Positions 11,595-23,668 of a stretch of 64,000 bases of DNA are shown one piece after another. Under the pieces are notes generated by a model that worked only from the letters and a program-made list of their open reading frames with translations, made no database searches and was not told the DNA's origin. Numbering within the stretch: position 1 is the stretch's first letter; each line of letters begins with the position of its first letter. A program made the position numbers and the translations under genes. The DNA is from Lunularia cruciata. Its lineage: Eukaryota; Streptophyta; Marchantiopsida; Lunulariales; Lunulariaceae. The stretch spans positions 37,696,001-37,760,000 of the forward strand of contig OX419760.1 in NCBI GenBank assembly GCA_948567375.1, in the 5' to 3' direction.

Positions 11595-14426
11595 TTTGAC
11601 AACCTAACAAGTATCACTTTTGCAATAATTAGCAAGTAATAGTTTGTTCCCATAGAGATAGGAGTCAAAAATAGTCAAATACAAAGCCAAATGTCACAAA
11701 TCAGTTTTTCTTGGTCATGTCTTTATCTCTCAAGTAGAAACCACACCTAAAAGAGAGTAACAAGCACTAAATCACAATCTTGTCATAAACAAATCACACC
11801 CATAATCATAATTCATCCAATTCTTTTCAAGCAAATCTTTATTGTGATGATTCAATTCTTCACAAAGGAGGCTACTTCACTATGAAATGACTTTGCCTTG
11901 AAATTTTGTTCCACCCCTCCCTTGAAGGAATCAATCCAGCATTATGATCACAAATGTCAAATACTACCAACACTATAATTCCTCACAAATCTGCCAAGGC
12001 ATTGCTTCAATTGCTATCCACTCAAGATCAAACACACAAAATGAATTCAACACTACACAATCCAACATCCAACAATCTCACTGACTTGCACTTTGAACTT
12101 CTACAAACACTCACAAATTATGACAACCCAACAAGTATCACTTTTGTGGTAATCAGCAAGTAATAATTTGTTCCCATAAAGATACAAATAAAAAATGGTC
12201 AAATACAAAGTAAAACAATAACCAAACAATTCTTCTTGAGTTTATCTTTAGTCTCTTAGGTAGAAACCACACCTAGAAGAGAGGAACAAGCATTGAATCA
12301 CAATCTCATCACAACTTAGAACACCCTTAATCACAATTCATCCAATTCTTTTGGCAAAAATCTTGATTCTGATGATTTAGTTCTTCCCAAAGTGGCTACT
12401 TCATTACAAAACAACTTTGCCTCAAAATTGTGTTCCATCCTTCCATTAAAAGGCACAAGTTCCTCAATGAAACTGCTTCACATCAATCTAGTATTGTTAT
12501 CACAAATGCAAAATACTACTTACACTATGATTCCTCACAAATTCATCAAGGCATTGTTCCGATTGCTATCCATTCAAGGTCAAACACACAATGAAATCAG
12601 CATTGTGGAATCCAACATCCAACAAGGTTACTAAATTGCACTTTGAATTTCTCCAACCACTCACAAACACACACATAGGATTCATACTCTAAATTAAGCT
12701 AAAATAATGAGCATTGAATTACAACACTTTGCTTTACTCAATTTGAGAATAACATTATTGAATAGCAAAACACTACAAATGCCTCCTTTAAATAGGTAGA
12801 CCATTGTGACAGTTATCTAATGACATACAATACTATAACAACTTTACCAACTTGCATATCCAAAATGACAATCCACCTCTTCATATCTCAAACTATTACT
12901 AATCCAATCCGATGTCTACTTCAACTTTTGCTTCTAAACTTGACGTAACTACAATCAATTGTTCTACTTTGGGTTCAACTTCAATCTCTTCTATCTCTAC
13001 TATATCTTTAGTCTAAACTGAAATTGAAGTCATGGGTCTACTGATGACTTCCTCCTTCTCTACTTTAACTACTTCTAAGATCTCAGCTAACTCACTTGCA
13101 AATACTTGCACTCCTACCTCTATTACTTTGCATTGGGTTCCCATCTTTACACTACTATGAAGTTTATCTAATTCTGATCTAAATAAATATAATCTAAGAC
13201 TCACATTGTCTCCTATCTCCAACATCTTCCTATCTAGATGGTCTCTTAAGAAAGTTAACAATTTATTCATGTCAACATCCTTCTCCTTTCTCTTCCTTGT
13301 CTCTTGCACCTGCAAATTCAATTTTTGTAGTCTTGACTCCTCTATCTTCAATTTGGCTTCAATGCTCAACATCAGCTTCAACTCCACAACAATTTCTCCT
13401 TTTGAATCCATCTCACTCCTCAAAATGTATCTTCTCTCAACTCCTCTTTGCTTCTAACTCATTCCAATACATCTTCAACTCATCCTCAAAATCCACCTTC
13501 AATGCTTCCTTCTCTTCCACATATTGGACCAATTGAGTCTCTACAATTCTGAGTAGCCCTCACAATCTATCTTCTTCCCAACGTCTCTCTGCTAGCTCTC
13601 ATTGCCAAGACTGATCCTTCTCCTCTATGCTCTTTATCAAGCTCTCTAGTTATTGTTCCATAACCACTACCATCACCTTCAAATGTAGCACATCAAAGCA
13701 TGCATTCATGAATTCTCCCTTCAATTTCTTGAATGCTACCTTTTGCTCCTTCAATTCTTCAGTTTGTTGTTTGAGTTCTTTGGCGTGCTTTACACAAATC
13801 TCCTTTAGATTATCAAAACTATTGAAACTGTTTTTCCAAAGAACAACATCAACCCAAATTTCTTTGGCTTCCTTCTCTCCTTTGGTTAACTTACTCCTCA
13901 ACTCCAAGTTGTCTTTGTTCAAGAATTTCATGACATCAAATTCATCATTCACTTCTAGATGATCTCTCTTCAATTCTTCTTTGCTCTTCTACAACTACAG
14001 CAACAAAGGATAGGCAATCTTTGATAGATAGGTAACCCCATTGAATACTCCTTCATCTTTGTATTCTTTGGCTTTGGTTAGTACTTCTTTGACTGATGCC
14101 TTGGCCCAAAATTATGATCTTTGCACCTTCAAAGTCGCTCCATCTGAGCTTTCTCCCTCCTCTTTGGCTCTACTCAAACTTGCAACTACAACCTGCACAC
14201 TTCTCTTCAATCTTGCTACTCGTGGGAATGCCAAGGCATCCTCTCTTACTTTTTCTTCCTCCAACTCTACTACACGTAACTCTAGACAAGGCTTGTCTCT
14301 TCCTTTCATACAATCCATTGCCACATCAAACTCCTCATCCTCTTCTCTTGATACTATATACTATATTGGTTTGTGACAACCCGGCAAATATCACTTTTGT
14401 AGTAATTGGGTAAGTAAAGTTTGTTC

Positions 14427-15118
14427 TGTGAGCCGGCCTGTCTCCCACTCAGGATGAACCTCTGATGGCTATTATGGTAGCACACCATGGACTAAGAAGG
14501 CAAGGAACCCCAACTCCATCATACTCCTCCAAGGCTAACACTCCAAGACTCAAGATATTGCTCACTAGAGAACTCAATGAGAGAGAGATAGTTGCAAATG
14601 AAAGGATGATGAGTACTTCCTCACCCCTTGTTTATATACTTGTGAAATAGTTACGTTCCAAAGTTACTAATTACCATAGTAACTCAAGTTACTAGACTAC
14701 AAGTCAAGTAAAGTCAAAAAGTAGAAAGGAATATCCATTCACATGGGCATATTCCCCTAAGCCTATGGTCTTATCTTGATCCAACCACTAAGTCAAGGAT
14801 TCCTTCACATGGGCTATCCTTGGACTAAAGAAGAATCCAAAACAAAAAGGCTTGCGGGCCCAAGAGTTCTCAACTCTTTCCTCAAAGCCAAACACCTAGG
14901 ATTAATACCAAGTCAACACACTAAAATCCAAAATAATGGTGTTCATCTTTTTTACTTCCTCTAAAGTAAGGTCCCCTCTATCTTAGCTATGACTAACTTT
15001 AGCTAACCATGACTAATATAGAAACATCCTTTATCTCTATATAAATAATATCTCTTAAGTACTTGTAATACCAAGCTAAATATCACAATACCACACACAT
15101 GCACAAATGGGTGTTATA
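14427..15118 (-). mobile_element. Solo LTR of the 27771 gypsy family
   Basis: 692 bp, reverse orientation: starts TGTGAGCCGGCC and ends GGGTGTTATA on the plus strand. It is flanked by GTTC at 14423-14426 and 15119-15122, and E sequence continues across it (..AAGTTTGTTC / CCGCAGAGATAC..). It matches the 5' LTR at 27771-28462 along its length, including size (692 bp each). This is a product of LTR-LTR recombination that removed the internal region. Confidence 0.92.
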
Positions 15119-17816
15119 GTTCCCGCAGAGATACAAGTCATAATTGGTCAAATATAAAGTCAAATAGTAACATGTAGTTCTTCTTGGTTGCATCTTTAAT
15201 CTCTCAAGTAGAACCCACACCCAAAAGAGAGTAACAAGCACTGACTCGCAGTCTTGTCTCAAATTAGTACTCCTTAATCACAACTCCTTCAATTCTTTCC
15301 AAACAATCTTGATTGTGATGATTCACGCTCTCCCAAAAATGGCACTTCACTGCAAAAAAACTTTGCCTTAGAATTGTGTTCCACCTCTCCACTGAAGGTA
15401 AAACTTCCTTGATCAAAATTGCTTCACATCAACTTTGCACTGCACTCACAAATGCAGAATACTACCAACACTACAATTCCTCTCGGATCTGTCAAGGCAT
15501 TGCTTCGATTGCACTTCACTCAGGATCAAACACATAGAGTAAAGATCAAGGCTGCGGAATCCAACATCCAACAAGCACACTGACTTGCACTTTGAATTTC
15601 TCCACACACTCACAAACACAAACACAAGGTTGATACTTGGAATCAAGCTCAAGCGACGAGTACTGCTTCACAACACTTCGCTTTATCTATTCTCAGAAAT
15701 AATGAGCACTAAACAACATGATACTGCGAATGTCACTCTTAAATAGTGAAGCAATCAACAGTTATCTTCCTAATGCACCTCTTCCTAATGACTCTACAAA
15801 CCTATAGATCCGAAATAACAATGCATCTCTTCATATCTACCTATTCAAATCTCAAATCGGTTACTAATCCAATCTGATGTCTACTTCTTATTCGGCTTTC
15901 AAACCTGATCCCGAAGTAACTGTTCTTCCTACTATTATGTCCTCGGGTTTCATAACTTTTACATCTTCTATCAAATCTAATAGTTCTCTTTCCTGATCTG
16001 AAATTTCACTAGTGGTTAATCTATCTAACTCCTTATCTGCTGATCCACTCTTCTCCAATGTCTCCAATGGTAACTCCGAAGACATTTGCACTCCTACCTC
16101 ATCTACTTCAGGTTTGGCTCTAATATCTTCTGAAGTTTATCTAGCTCTAATTTCACTAGATCTAATCTAATCGTGATATTGTCTTTGACTTCCAATATCT
16201 TCCTATCTACACGAGTTCTGAGACTAATCAACAGCTCGTTCAAATTTGTATCCTTTGCATGTCTCTTCCTCATCTCTTGCACCAACAACTTCAACTCATG
16301 CAGCCTCGTCTCTTCAATACAAACATTGGCCTTTGTACTGAACATCGCATTCATCTTGATTACAATCTCCTTCATTGGCTCCAATCTCATCTTCCTTTCA
16401 CGCTCTTGATCTACAAGCCAATCTTCCCTGTACATTGCCAACTTTGCCTCAAACTCGGCTTTCACAGTTTCCTTCTCCTTCTCCTTCTGCACAATCTTCT
16501 CCTCATGATTACAAAGTAACTCTCATAATCTCTCTTCTTCCCTATATCTTATTGTCAACTCCCATTGCCATAGTTGCTTCTTCTCTTCTACACTCTCCAT
16601 CACTCTATCGAGTTCTTGTTCCTTCTTTGCTACCCTCGCCATAGCATGGATAATTTCTAGTCTAGAATCAGCAAACTACTGCTTCAAGATTTCGTATTCT
16701 GCTACTTGTCTCTCCCTTGCTATGTCACTCTTCTTCACAAGTTCTTCTCGATACCTCGTTTCTCTCTTCAAGTCCTCAATAACTTGATTCTGTACTGCTG
16801 CCTCCCCTTGCAGTACTTCCCTTTCCTCCTCACCTCAGGTTATACTCTTCTTCAACTCCAAGTTCTCTTCTTCCATTCTTGCCAATACCTGCAACACAAT
16901 CTTCACCTCCGGACATGTCAACTGCATCTCCTTCTTCTTGTACTCCAACTTCACCAACAACAGGCACACAATTTCTCGTAGGTACTCCACTCCATCACTT
17001 GCACCTACTTCCCTCTGCATAGAAATCTCCTCTCTTACCTCTTCTTCTCCTGATACTCGCCTTCTTCTCTGCAGTCATCATATCGGAATAGACGCTTCAC
17101 TCCCCAAGCTAGCATTTGCTTCTTCCTTTGCCTTACTTGGACCCGCCTCACACTTTGCCTTGCGTCTCAACCAAAATCCTCTCTAGATTGTATACTTCTT
17201 CTCCTCTGGCTCGGGTATCTTGTCCTCCAACTTTGCATTATTTTCTTCTTCGAGCTCCACCTGAACTTCTTCTTCATCTTCAACAACAGGTACCGACATC
17301 ATCTCTCCACCTTCATCACTATTGCTACTCGTATCTCCACTTTGCAGTGTGAGCTCCGGTTCCTCCTTGTGTTCCGAGTCTTCAGACTTGCACTCGGCTT
17401 CGCCTTTCGAGTCTTCTTCTTCTGACGCAATGTGGTGCCCACATTTTTTGTTTTTTTCAGAATAAAGGAGAAGAAGTGCATAGAGAAGTCGGATTGTGCC
17501 CGTATGGCCAAAGAAGGCAAAGAAAAGAGTCTTCGCAATGAAACCCAAAGTAAAGTGACTTCGGGTCATAAGGCAAAGTATTCAAAAATACCCTGTCAGC
17601 ATACAACCCAAAGTAAATTGTCTTTGGATCCGGGGAAGCTCAACCCAAGGCGAAGAAAGTCTAACAACCTTTCGTCGAGGCAAGAAATTCAAGAAGGGGC
17701 TGTTTGAAATTTGGCGGCTCATACGCTTGAAGGTTGATTGATAGTGATAGGTGCATGCCGGAGGTGTGATTTCTTGGTAGGAACTCGAAGCAATGGAAGA
17801 CGAAGAAGTGCAACTC

Positions 17817-17824
17817 TATAAAAA
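17817..17824 (+). promoter_or_regulatory. TATA-like box upstream of the E ORF
   Basis: TATAAAAA lies about 20 bp before the first conserved ATG of the E ORF. The same motif in the same context is kept in copy d (complement of 22268-22275) and copy h (complement of 45675-45682). The short distance to the ATG is odd for a classical promoter, so either translation starts further downstream or the motif is not the true TATA box. Confidence 0.4.
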
Positions 17825-17843
17825 TCAAACTTGCAATGACAAA

Positions 17844-20422
17844 ATGTCAAGCAATTTTCCTTCGCCGTTGAGAAGTCGTCTTGCAGGTGATCGGGGAAAG
17901 GGAAATAGAGTTGGACTCGTGTAAGTGCGCAAGGGAGAAATCGCGAGAGTGAAATCAAGAGAGAGTGAGAAGGTAGAAGAGATGGGAAGAGGGAAGAAGA
18001 ACTCCAATTCGCAGTGAGAAATCATGTGATTCGGAGGTTAGACGTGATAGCAAGGATCAAAGTCTTGAGCCGACTTTGGATCACCTTTTTGGCATGGAAT
18101 TGGAATGTAAGTTTTCCAAGATTCATGACAGAAATCATCAAGAGTAAGTGTCTCGATGGACTCGAGGAAGAGGGGAAGAGAGAAAATCCGGCTCGTTGGA
18201 CAGAGTCGGATTGGAGACTTGTACTCGGGAAGGAGGCAGGCTCGGAGCAGGGAGCCACGTTCTTGGGGAAGGGAGAGATAGCTCAGGAAACTCAAGAAGT
18301 GAGGGACGCTTTCTCTTCGAAGAGAACAAAGAATGGGTATAAGGTTGAGCGTTACAAGGATCCAGTGAAGAGAGGGATCGTGAGTGCTCTCATGGCAATC
18401 TTGAAGCCAGAGAGAACAACTTATGTGATGAAATACCAAGCGTTGTTCTTCCATAAGTTGTTTGCAGGAGAGCCTATTAATTGAGCAAGGTGCTTCCATG
18501 GGAGGACAAGACAGATGGTGTGGAATTTGCGGGATAAGTCGCCACCACACTACATTGTGCCGTTTGCAGCACATTTTTACCTCGGGTTGAATTTGCTCAA
18601 TTCGGCAGAGCAAAGCAGAATGGTGTCTCATTTCCATCCCGACTTGAGAAGAGAAGTCGACGTGGAGGAACAGCAGTACATTCTCCAAATCCAAAGCACT
18701 GATAAATACAACATGAAGACAGGTAAGAGCATGGAGATAGAAGCGAGCACTCCAAAATCGAAGAAGAGAGGTCGGCAAGGTGAAGCCAAAGATATCAAGA
18801 AACCTCGGAAGATGCAGAGAAGTAACCCGAGGCGAGGTATGGTGGTAATTGAGTCGGAGGATGAGGACTCAGAAGGAGATGCCTAGCTCAAAATGGAAGA
18901 CTCGGAACACAAGGAAGAGCCTGAGCTAACGTTGCAGAGTGGAGATACGAGCAGCGATAGTGATGAAGTGGGAGAGATGACATCAGCGCCAGCACCTGAC
19001 AAATACAAAGAAGAAGAAGTGCAAGCTGAGATGGAGGCCGAAGACAACACACAGTTGGAGGACAAAGTAACTGTGCCCGAGGAAAGGAAGATCGTAGTAC
19101 AGCAAGGAGTTTGCTCAAGACGTAAGGCAAAGTGTGAAGCGGGGCCGAGTAAAGTGAAGGAAGAGGTCGGAGAAAGCTCGGGCAGTGAGGCGTCAATTCC
19201 GATATGAAGACTGCAAAGGAGAAGGCGAGTATCGGGTGAAGAAGAGGGAAGGAAGGAGATTTCTATGCAGGAAGAAGTAGTTGCGAGAAATGGAGTGGAG
19301 TACTTGCAGGAAATTGTGTGTCCATTGTTGGTGAAGTTGGAGCACAAGAAGAGGGAGATGCAGTCGACATGTTCGGAGGTGACAATTGTGTTGCAGGTGT
19401 TAGCGCGATTAGAAGCAGAGAACTCGAAGTTGAAGAAGAGTGTAACCCAAGGTGAGGAGGAATGGGAAGTACTACAAGCAGAGGCAGTAGAGAGAAATCA
19501 GGTAATTGAAGACCTGAAGAGAGAAGTGAGCTATCAAGAAGAGCTTGTGAAGAAGAGTGACATAGCAAGGGAAAGACAAGTAGCTGAATACGAAATCTTG
19601 AAGTAGCAGTTTGCTGATTCAAGAGTAGAAGTAATCCATGTTATGGCGAGAGTAGCAGCGAAGGATCAGGAGCTCGATAGAGTGATGGAGAGTATGGAAG
19701 AGAAGAAGCAACTCTGGCAAAGAGAGTTGGTGGCACGATACCGAGAAGAAGACCGATTACGAGAGTTACTTTGTAATCAAGAGTAGAAGGTTGTACAGAA
19801 GGAGAAGGAGAAGGAGACAGTGAAAGCTGAGTTTGAAGAGGAGCTAGCAATGTATAGAGAAGATTGGCTTGCAGATTGTGAATGAGAGAGAAAGACGAGA
19901 TTGGAGCCGTTAAAGGAGATTGTCCTCAGAATGAACGCAATGTTGACTACAGAGGCCAGCGTTCGAATTGAAGAAACGAGACTGCATGAGTTGAAGTTGT
20001 TGGTGCAGGAGACAAGGCAAAGACAGGCAAAAGACATTGATATGAACGCCTTGTTGATTAAGTTAAGAACTCGTGTAGACAGGAAAATATTAGAAGTAGA
20101 AGACAACATTTCCATTAGATTGGACTTAGTGAAAATAGAGATGGAGAAGCTTCGGAGGGATGTTAGAGCAAAACCTGAAGTAGATAACATACGAGTCCAA
20201 ATGTCTTTGGATTTACCATTGGAGACATTAGAGAAGAGTGGGTCGGGAGATAAGGAGTTAGATAGATTACCCACTAGTGCAATTTCAGATCAGGAGAGAG
20301 AACTATTCGATTTGGTAGATGAAGTAGAAGATATGAAACCCGAGGGAAAAATGATAAGAAGTAAAGTTACCTCGGGTTCGGGTTTGAAAGCCGATGACGA
20401 AGTAGACATCGGATGGGATTAG
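17844..20422 (+). pseudogene. Family-specific coiled-coil protein ORF of E (copy e)
   Basis: About 860 codons. It opens at 17844 (MSSNFPSPLRSR), shifts frame once before 18014, then stays in one frame to the TAG at 20420. Six nonsense codons interrupt it (18482, 18884, 19205, 19604, 19784, 19883). Order: basic N-terminal region (VRNHVIRRLDVIARIKVL); a conserved domain about 18330-18660 (KPERTTYVMKYQALFF, PINxARCFHGRTRQMVW, PHYIVPFAAHFYLGLNLL); a Lys/Arg-rich nuclear-localisation-like patch near 18750-18830; acidic regions (ESEDEDSEGDA, SGDTSSDSDE); long Glu/Lys/Leu coiled coils (19265-20170) with KDIDMNALLIKLRTRVDRKI; and an acidic tail. No RT, RNase H, integrase, protease, zinc knuckle or transposase signature. 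The stop at 18482 is a Trp codon in sister copies, and others fit CAG or CGA to stop transitions. The function is unknown to me. Confidence 0.7.
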
Positions 20423-23400
20423 TAACAGATTTGAGATTTGAAGAGGCAAATATGAAGAGGTGCATTTTCATTTCGCATCTACAGGTTAGAAGAGTTGTTG
20501 TAGAACGGTATAGTTGTTAGAACTGTCAATTTGTTCACTACTTAAGAGTGGCATTTGCAGAGAAATGTTGTTTAGTGCTCATTATTTTTGAGAATAGATA
20601 AAGCAAAGTGTTGTGAAGCAGTGCTCGTTGCTTGAGCTTGATTCCAAGTATCAACGTTGTGCTTGTATTTGTGAGTGTTTGGAGAAATTCAAAGTGCAAG
20701 TCAGAGTGCTTGTTGGATGTTGGATTCCACAGCCTTGATCTTCATTCTGTGTGTTTGATTCTGAGTGAAGTGCAATCGAAGCAATGCCTTGACAGATCTG
20801 AGAGGAATTGTAGTGTTGGTAGTATTCTACATTTGTGAGTGCAGTGCAAGGTTGATGTGAAGCAATTTTGATTGAGGAAGTTGTGCCTTCAATGGAGGGG
20901 TGGAACACAATTCTGAGGCAAAGTCGTTTTGTAGTGAAGTGTCGTTTTTGGGAGAGCCTGAATCATCACAATCAAGATTGTTTGGAGAGATTTGATGGAG
21001 TTGTGATTATGGAGTGTTAATTTGTGATGAGACTGTGAGTCAGTGCTTGTTACTCTCTTCTGGGTGTGGTTTCTACCTGAGAGATTCAAGACGCAACCAA
21101 GAAGAACTACATGTTACTATTTGACTTTGTATTTGACCAATTCTGACTCGTATCTCTTCGGGAACAAACTTTACTTACCCGATTACCGCAAAAGTGATAT
21201 TTGCCAGGTTGTCACACGCGATCACCACCATGCCTTTGCTTGGGTTTCCTCTCCTGGTCTCCGAGGTCTTGTCTTATATTCAGCTTCTCCTTGCAGACTC
21301 TGCTTCTTTGACTTTGGAGTACTTACTTCTATCTCCACGCTCTTGCACGTCTTTGCGTTTTACTCATCCGTGCTTCGGATTTGAAGAATGTATTGTTGCT
21401 CCTTTGCGTCGACTTCTCTTCTCAAGTTGGGATGGAAGTGAGACACCATTCTACTGCGCTCCGCTGAATTGAGCAAATTCAACCCAAGGTAGAAATGTGC
21501 TGCAAACGGCACGATGTAGTGTAGAAGCAACTTATCCGGCAAATTCCACACCATCTGTCTTGTCCTCCCATGGAAGCACCTCACCCAATTGATAGGTTCT
21601 CCTGCAAACATCTTATGGAAGAACACCGCTTGGTGTTTCATCACATAAGTCGTTCTCTCCGGCTTCAAGATTGCCATGAGAGCACCACGGTCCCTCTCTT
21701 CACTGGATCTTTGTAACTTTGAACCTTATACCCATTCTTTGTTCTCTTTGAAGAGAAAGTATCCCTCACTTCTTAGGTTTCTTAGAATTTACGCTTGAGT
21801 TAAGGTTATCCTGAATAGTTTCTGCTACTTCTCCCTTCCCCAAGCATGTGGCACCCTGCTCCGTGCCTGCCTCTCTTCCTAGCACTAATTTCCAATCCAA
21901 CTTTGTCTAGTGAGCCGGATTTCCTCAGGGGCCATCGAGACACTTACTCTCGATTATCTTAGTCATGAAGCTTGGAAAACTCACATTCCAGTTCCACACG
22001 AAGAATGTGATCTGAAGTTGGCTCAAGACTTTGATTCTCGTGATCACATCTAACCTCCAAATTGCATGATTTCTCACTACGAATTCGGAGTTCTTCTTTC
22101 CTCCTCCCATCTTTCCTGCTTCCTCACTGTCTCTCGGTTTCACTCTCTCAAATTCTCCTCTACACACTAGCGCATCTTCAACTCTACTTCCCTTCCCACA
22201 ATCACCTACAGGACAACTCCTCAACAGCAAAGGAAAATTGCTTGACATTGCTTCATTGTTAGCCTAATTTTTATAGAGTTGCACCTTCCTTGTCTCTCTT
22301 CAATTCGAGTTTCTACCAAAAAATCACACCTCTTACATGCGCATGTCACTGTCAATTGTACTTCACGCATATGGGCCGCCAGTTTTGAACAGTCCCTTCT
22401 TGAATTTCTTGCCCCAAGAAAGGTTGTTACATTGTCTTCACCTCAGGTTGAGCTCCCCCCCCAATACGATGACTCCTTACTTTGGGTTGTATGCTGACAG
22501 GGCAAATCTGAGTACTTCGCCTTATGACCCAAAGCCACTTTACCTCGGGTTTCATCCCAAAGACTCTTTTCTTTGCCTTCTTTGGCCATATAGGCGCAAT
22601 ACAACTTATCTATACACTTCTTCTTCTCCATTTTGAAAAAAAAAACAAAAAATGTGGGTACCATAGGGTTATCTTTTAATCTCATTGTTGGACTGCCTAC
22701 TCTATAGAATGAACTCTTCTATCTCTCCCATGTACTCACACTTTGACTTGGCTTCTCTTTCTGACTCTTCCTCCAAAGGCTAGTTCTTTACCACCTCCAT
22801 TTTTTGTTCTGGATTTAGCCTGCTTGTCTATTGTGGTGGCAATGGCAATATTCTTCTTTTGGGTTTACTTTTCTTCCTTAGCCTTGGGATTTCCACCAAT
22901 ACTATCTTCTCCTTCCTCTCTCCTCCGAGCTGAGTAGGTTTAATCCAAAGTAGAAATGGGTTACAAAAGGAACAAAGTAATGGGATGGCAGGTCCATTCT
23001 CTAACTAATAATCATTTGACCTACTCGTTGGTGCAAACACTTTGCCCAATTCATTGCTTCTCTTGCAAACATTTGGTGAAAGAACATAGCTTGTTGCATC
23101 ATCACATAACTAGTTTGCTCTAGCTTAAACATGGCAATCATCATGCTAAATATACCCCTTTGTATTGAGTCCCTATAGCTATCCACCTTGCATCCTTTCT
23201 TGGTCTGAGGTGCAAGGAACAAATTCCTCACCTTGATTGTTTCTTCCAAAGAATCATACTTCCAATAGCAGGTGACTCCTCCCACTTCTCCTACTTCTCC
23301 TGCTTCTCTCCCCAATACTAATCTCTAATCTTACTCAGTCCACTTAGCTAAAGTTCCTCTCTTTCCTTCTATCTTGAGACCATCTTTGCAATTGTAGGCC

Positions 23401-23668
23401 GCAAGTTTTGCCATGAACCCTGGAAAGCTCAAATTCTAGTTCCATGCCAAAAGAGTGATGCAAAGTTTGCTCAAGACTTTGATCCTTGCCACTACATCTG
23501 ATTGGTGAATTGCAAGACCTCTCACCCTTGGTCTCTGAAAGATCAATTCCTCCCCAAAACCAGAGATCCTAACTCCTTTGGGACAACTATTGACAGGCAT
23601 GGGATATTGTTATGACATTTTAGAACTCCCTCAACAAAATCTCAATCTTATAGTTTTTTGCTGAGCGG

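Larger units (their letters stand above)
17431..21216 (+). mobile_element. E-family element, copy e (full length reference copy)
   Basis: Begins TGTGGTGCCCACATTTTTTG, ends CCAGGTTGTCACA, 3786 bp. Flanks are CGCAA (17426-17430) and CGCGA (21217-21221), a 5-bp duplication with one mismatch. It sits head-on inside copy d. Five other copies share the same 5' terminus next to different flanking DNA (10574, 22665, 34935, 40682, 46065). The first 400 bases are not repeated near the 3' end and the ends share only TGTG in inverted form, so there are no LTRs or long inverted repeats within the unit. Contents: about 385 bp leader with a TATA-like motif, one ORF (17844-20422), and an 800-bp noncoding 3' region. 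TG..CA ends with 5-bp duplications are typical of retroviral-type integrase; whether E is a giant solo LTR or an LTR-less element is open. Confidence 0.85.
15888..22248 (-). pseudogene. Coiled-coil ORF of E copy d, split by copy e
   Basis: Read on the minus strand, the N-terminal part is at 22248 down to about 21222. It opens MSSNFPLLLRSCPVGDCGKG, then GKKNSEFVVRNHAIWRLDV, then the conserved domain MAILKPERTTYVMKHQAVFF with PINWVRCFHGRTRQMVW (21360-21677). After copy e it resumes at 17430 with the acidic region (EDSEHKEEPELTLQ) and coiled coils. It ends near 15888 with KDTNLNELLISLRTRVDRKI and an acidic tail. Several stops and frameshifts are present. The opening MSSNFP motif agrees with copies e and h, which helps define the ORF start. 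Confidence 0.7.
14372..22665 (-). mobile_element. E-family element, copy d (full length, carries two insertions)
   Basis: It begins TGTGACAACCCGG at 14372 and ends GTGGGTACCATA at 22665. Flanks are TGGTT (14367-14371) and GGGTT (22666-22670), a 5-bp duplication with one mismatch. It is interrupted by a solo LTR (14427-15118) and by E copy e in opposite orientation (17431-21216). Removing both insertions and their duplications leaves about 3.8 kb, the same size as copy e. This supports 3.8 kb as the true length of the family. Confidence 0.85.
12119..23668 (-). mobile_element. E-family element, copy c (split by copy d)
   Basis: It begins TATGACAACCC at 12119, inside copy b's 3' region, and covers 12119-14371 and, beyond the nested copy d, 22666-23668. 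The left target flank is CAAAT at 12114-12118. The 5' end is lost where an LTR-like arm begins at 23669. It contains family ORF relics: minus 13013-13423 (KDVDMNKLLTFLR motif), 13650-13973, and, after the nested block, 23001-23315 with the N-terminal conserved domain. Confidence 0.75.
13013..23668 (-). pseudogene. Coiled-coil ORF of E copy c, interrupted
   Basis: The same protein family as at 17844-20422. The C-terminal half lies at 13013-14371 and includes the motif KDVDMNKLLTFLR followed by DRKMLEIGDNVSLRL, then long Lys/Glu-rich heptads. The N-terminal half resumes at 22690-23668 with the conserved domain (TSYVMMQQAMFFHQMFA, then NWAKCLHQRVGQM). Stops and frameshifts are frequent, and this copy is more diverged than those in copies d and e, consistent with being the older host. 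No function is known. Confidence 0.6.

Noticed and set aside
17183-17569. 128-codon minus frame spanning 17430
   Set aside because: It crosses the junction between E copy d (coding part) and the inverted copy e leader; the portion above 17430 is not part of the ORF.
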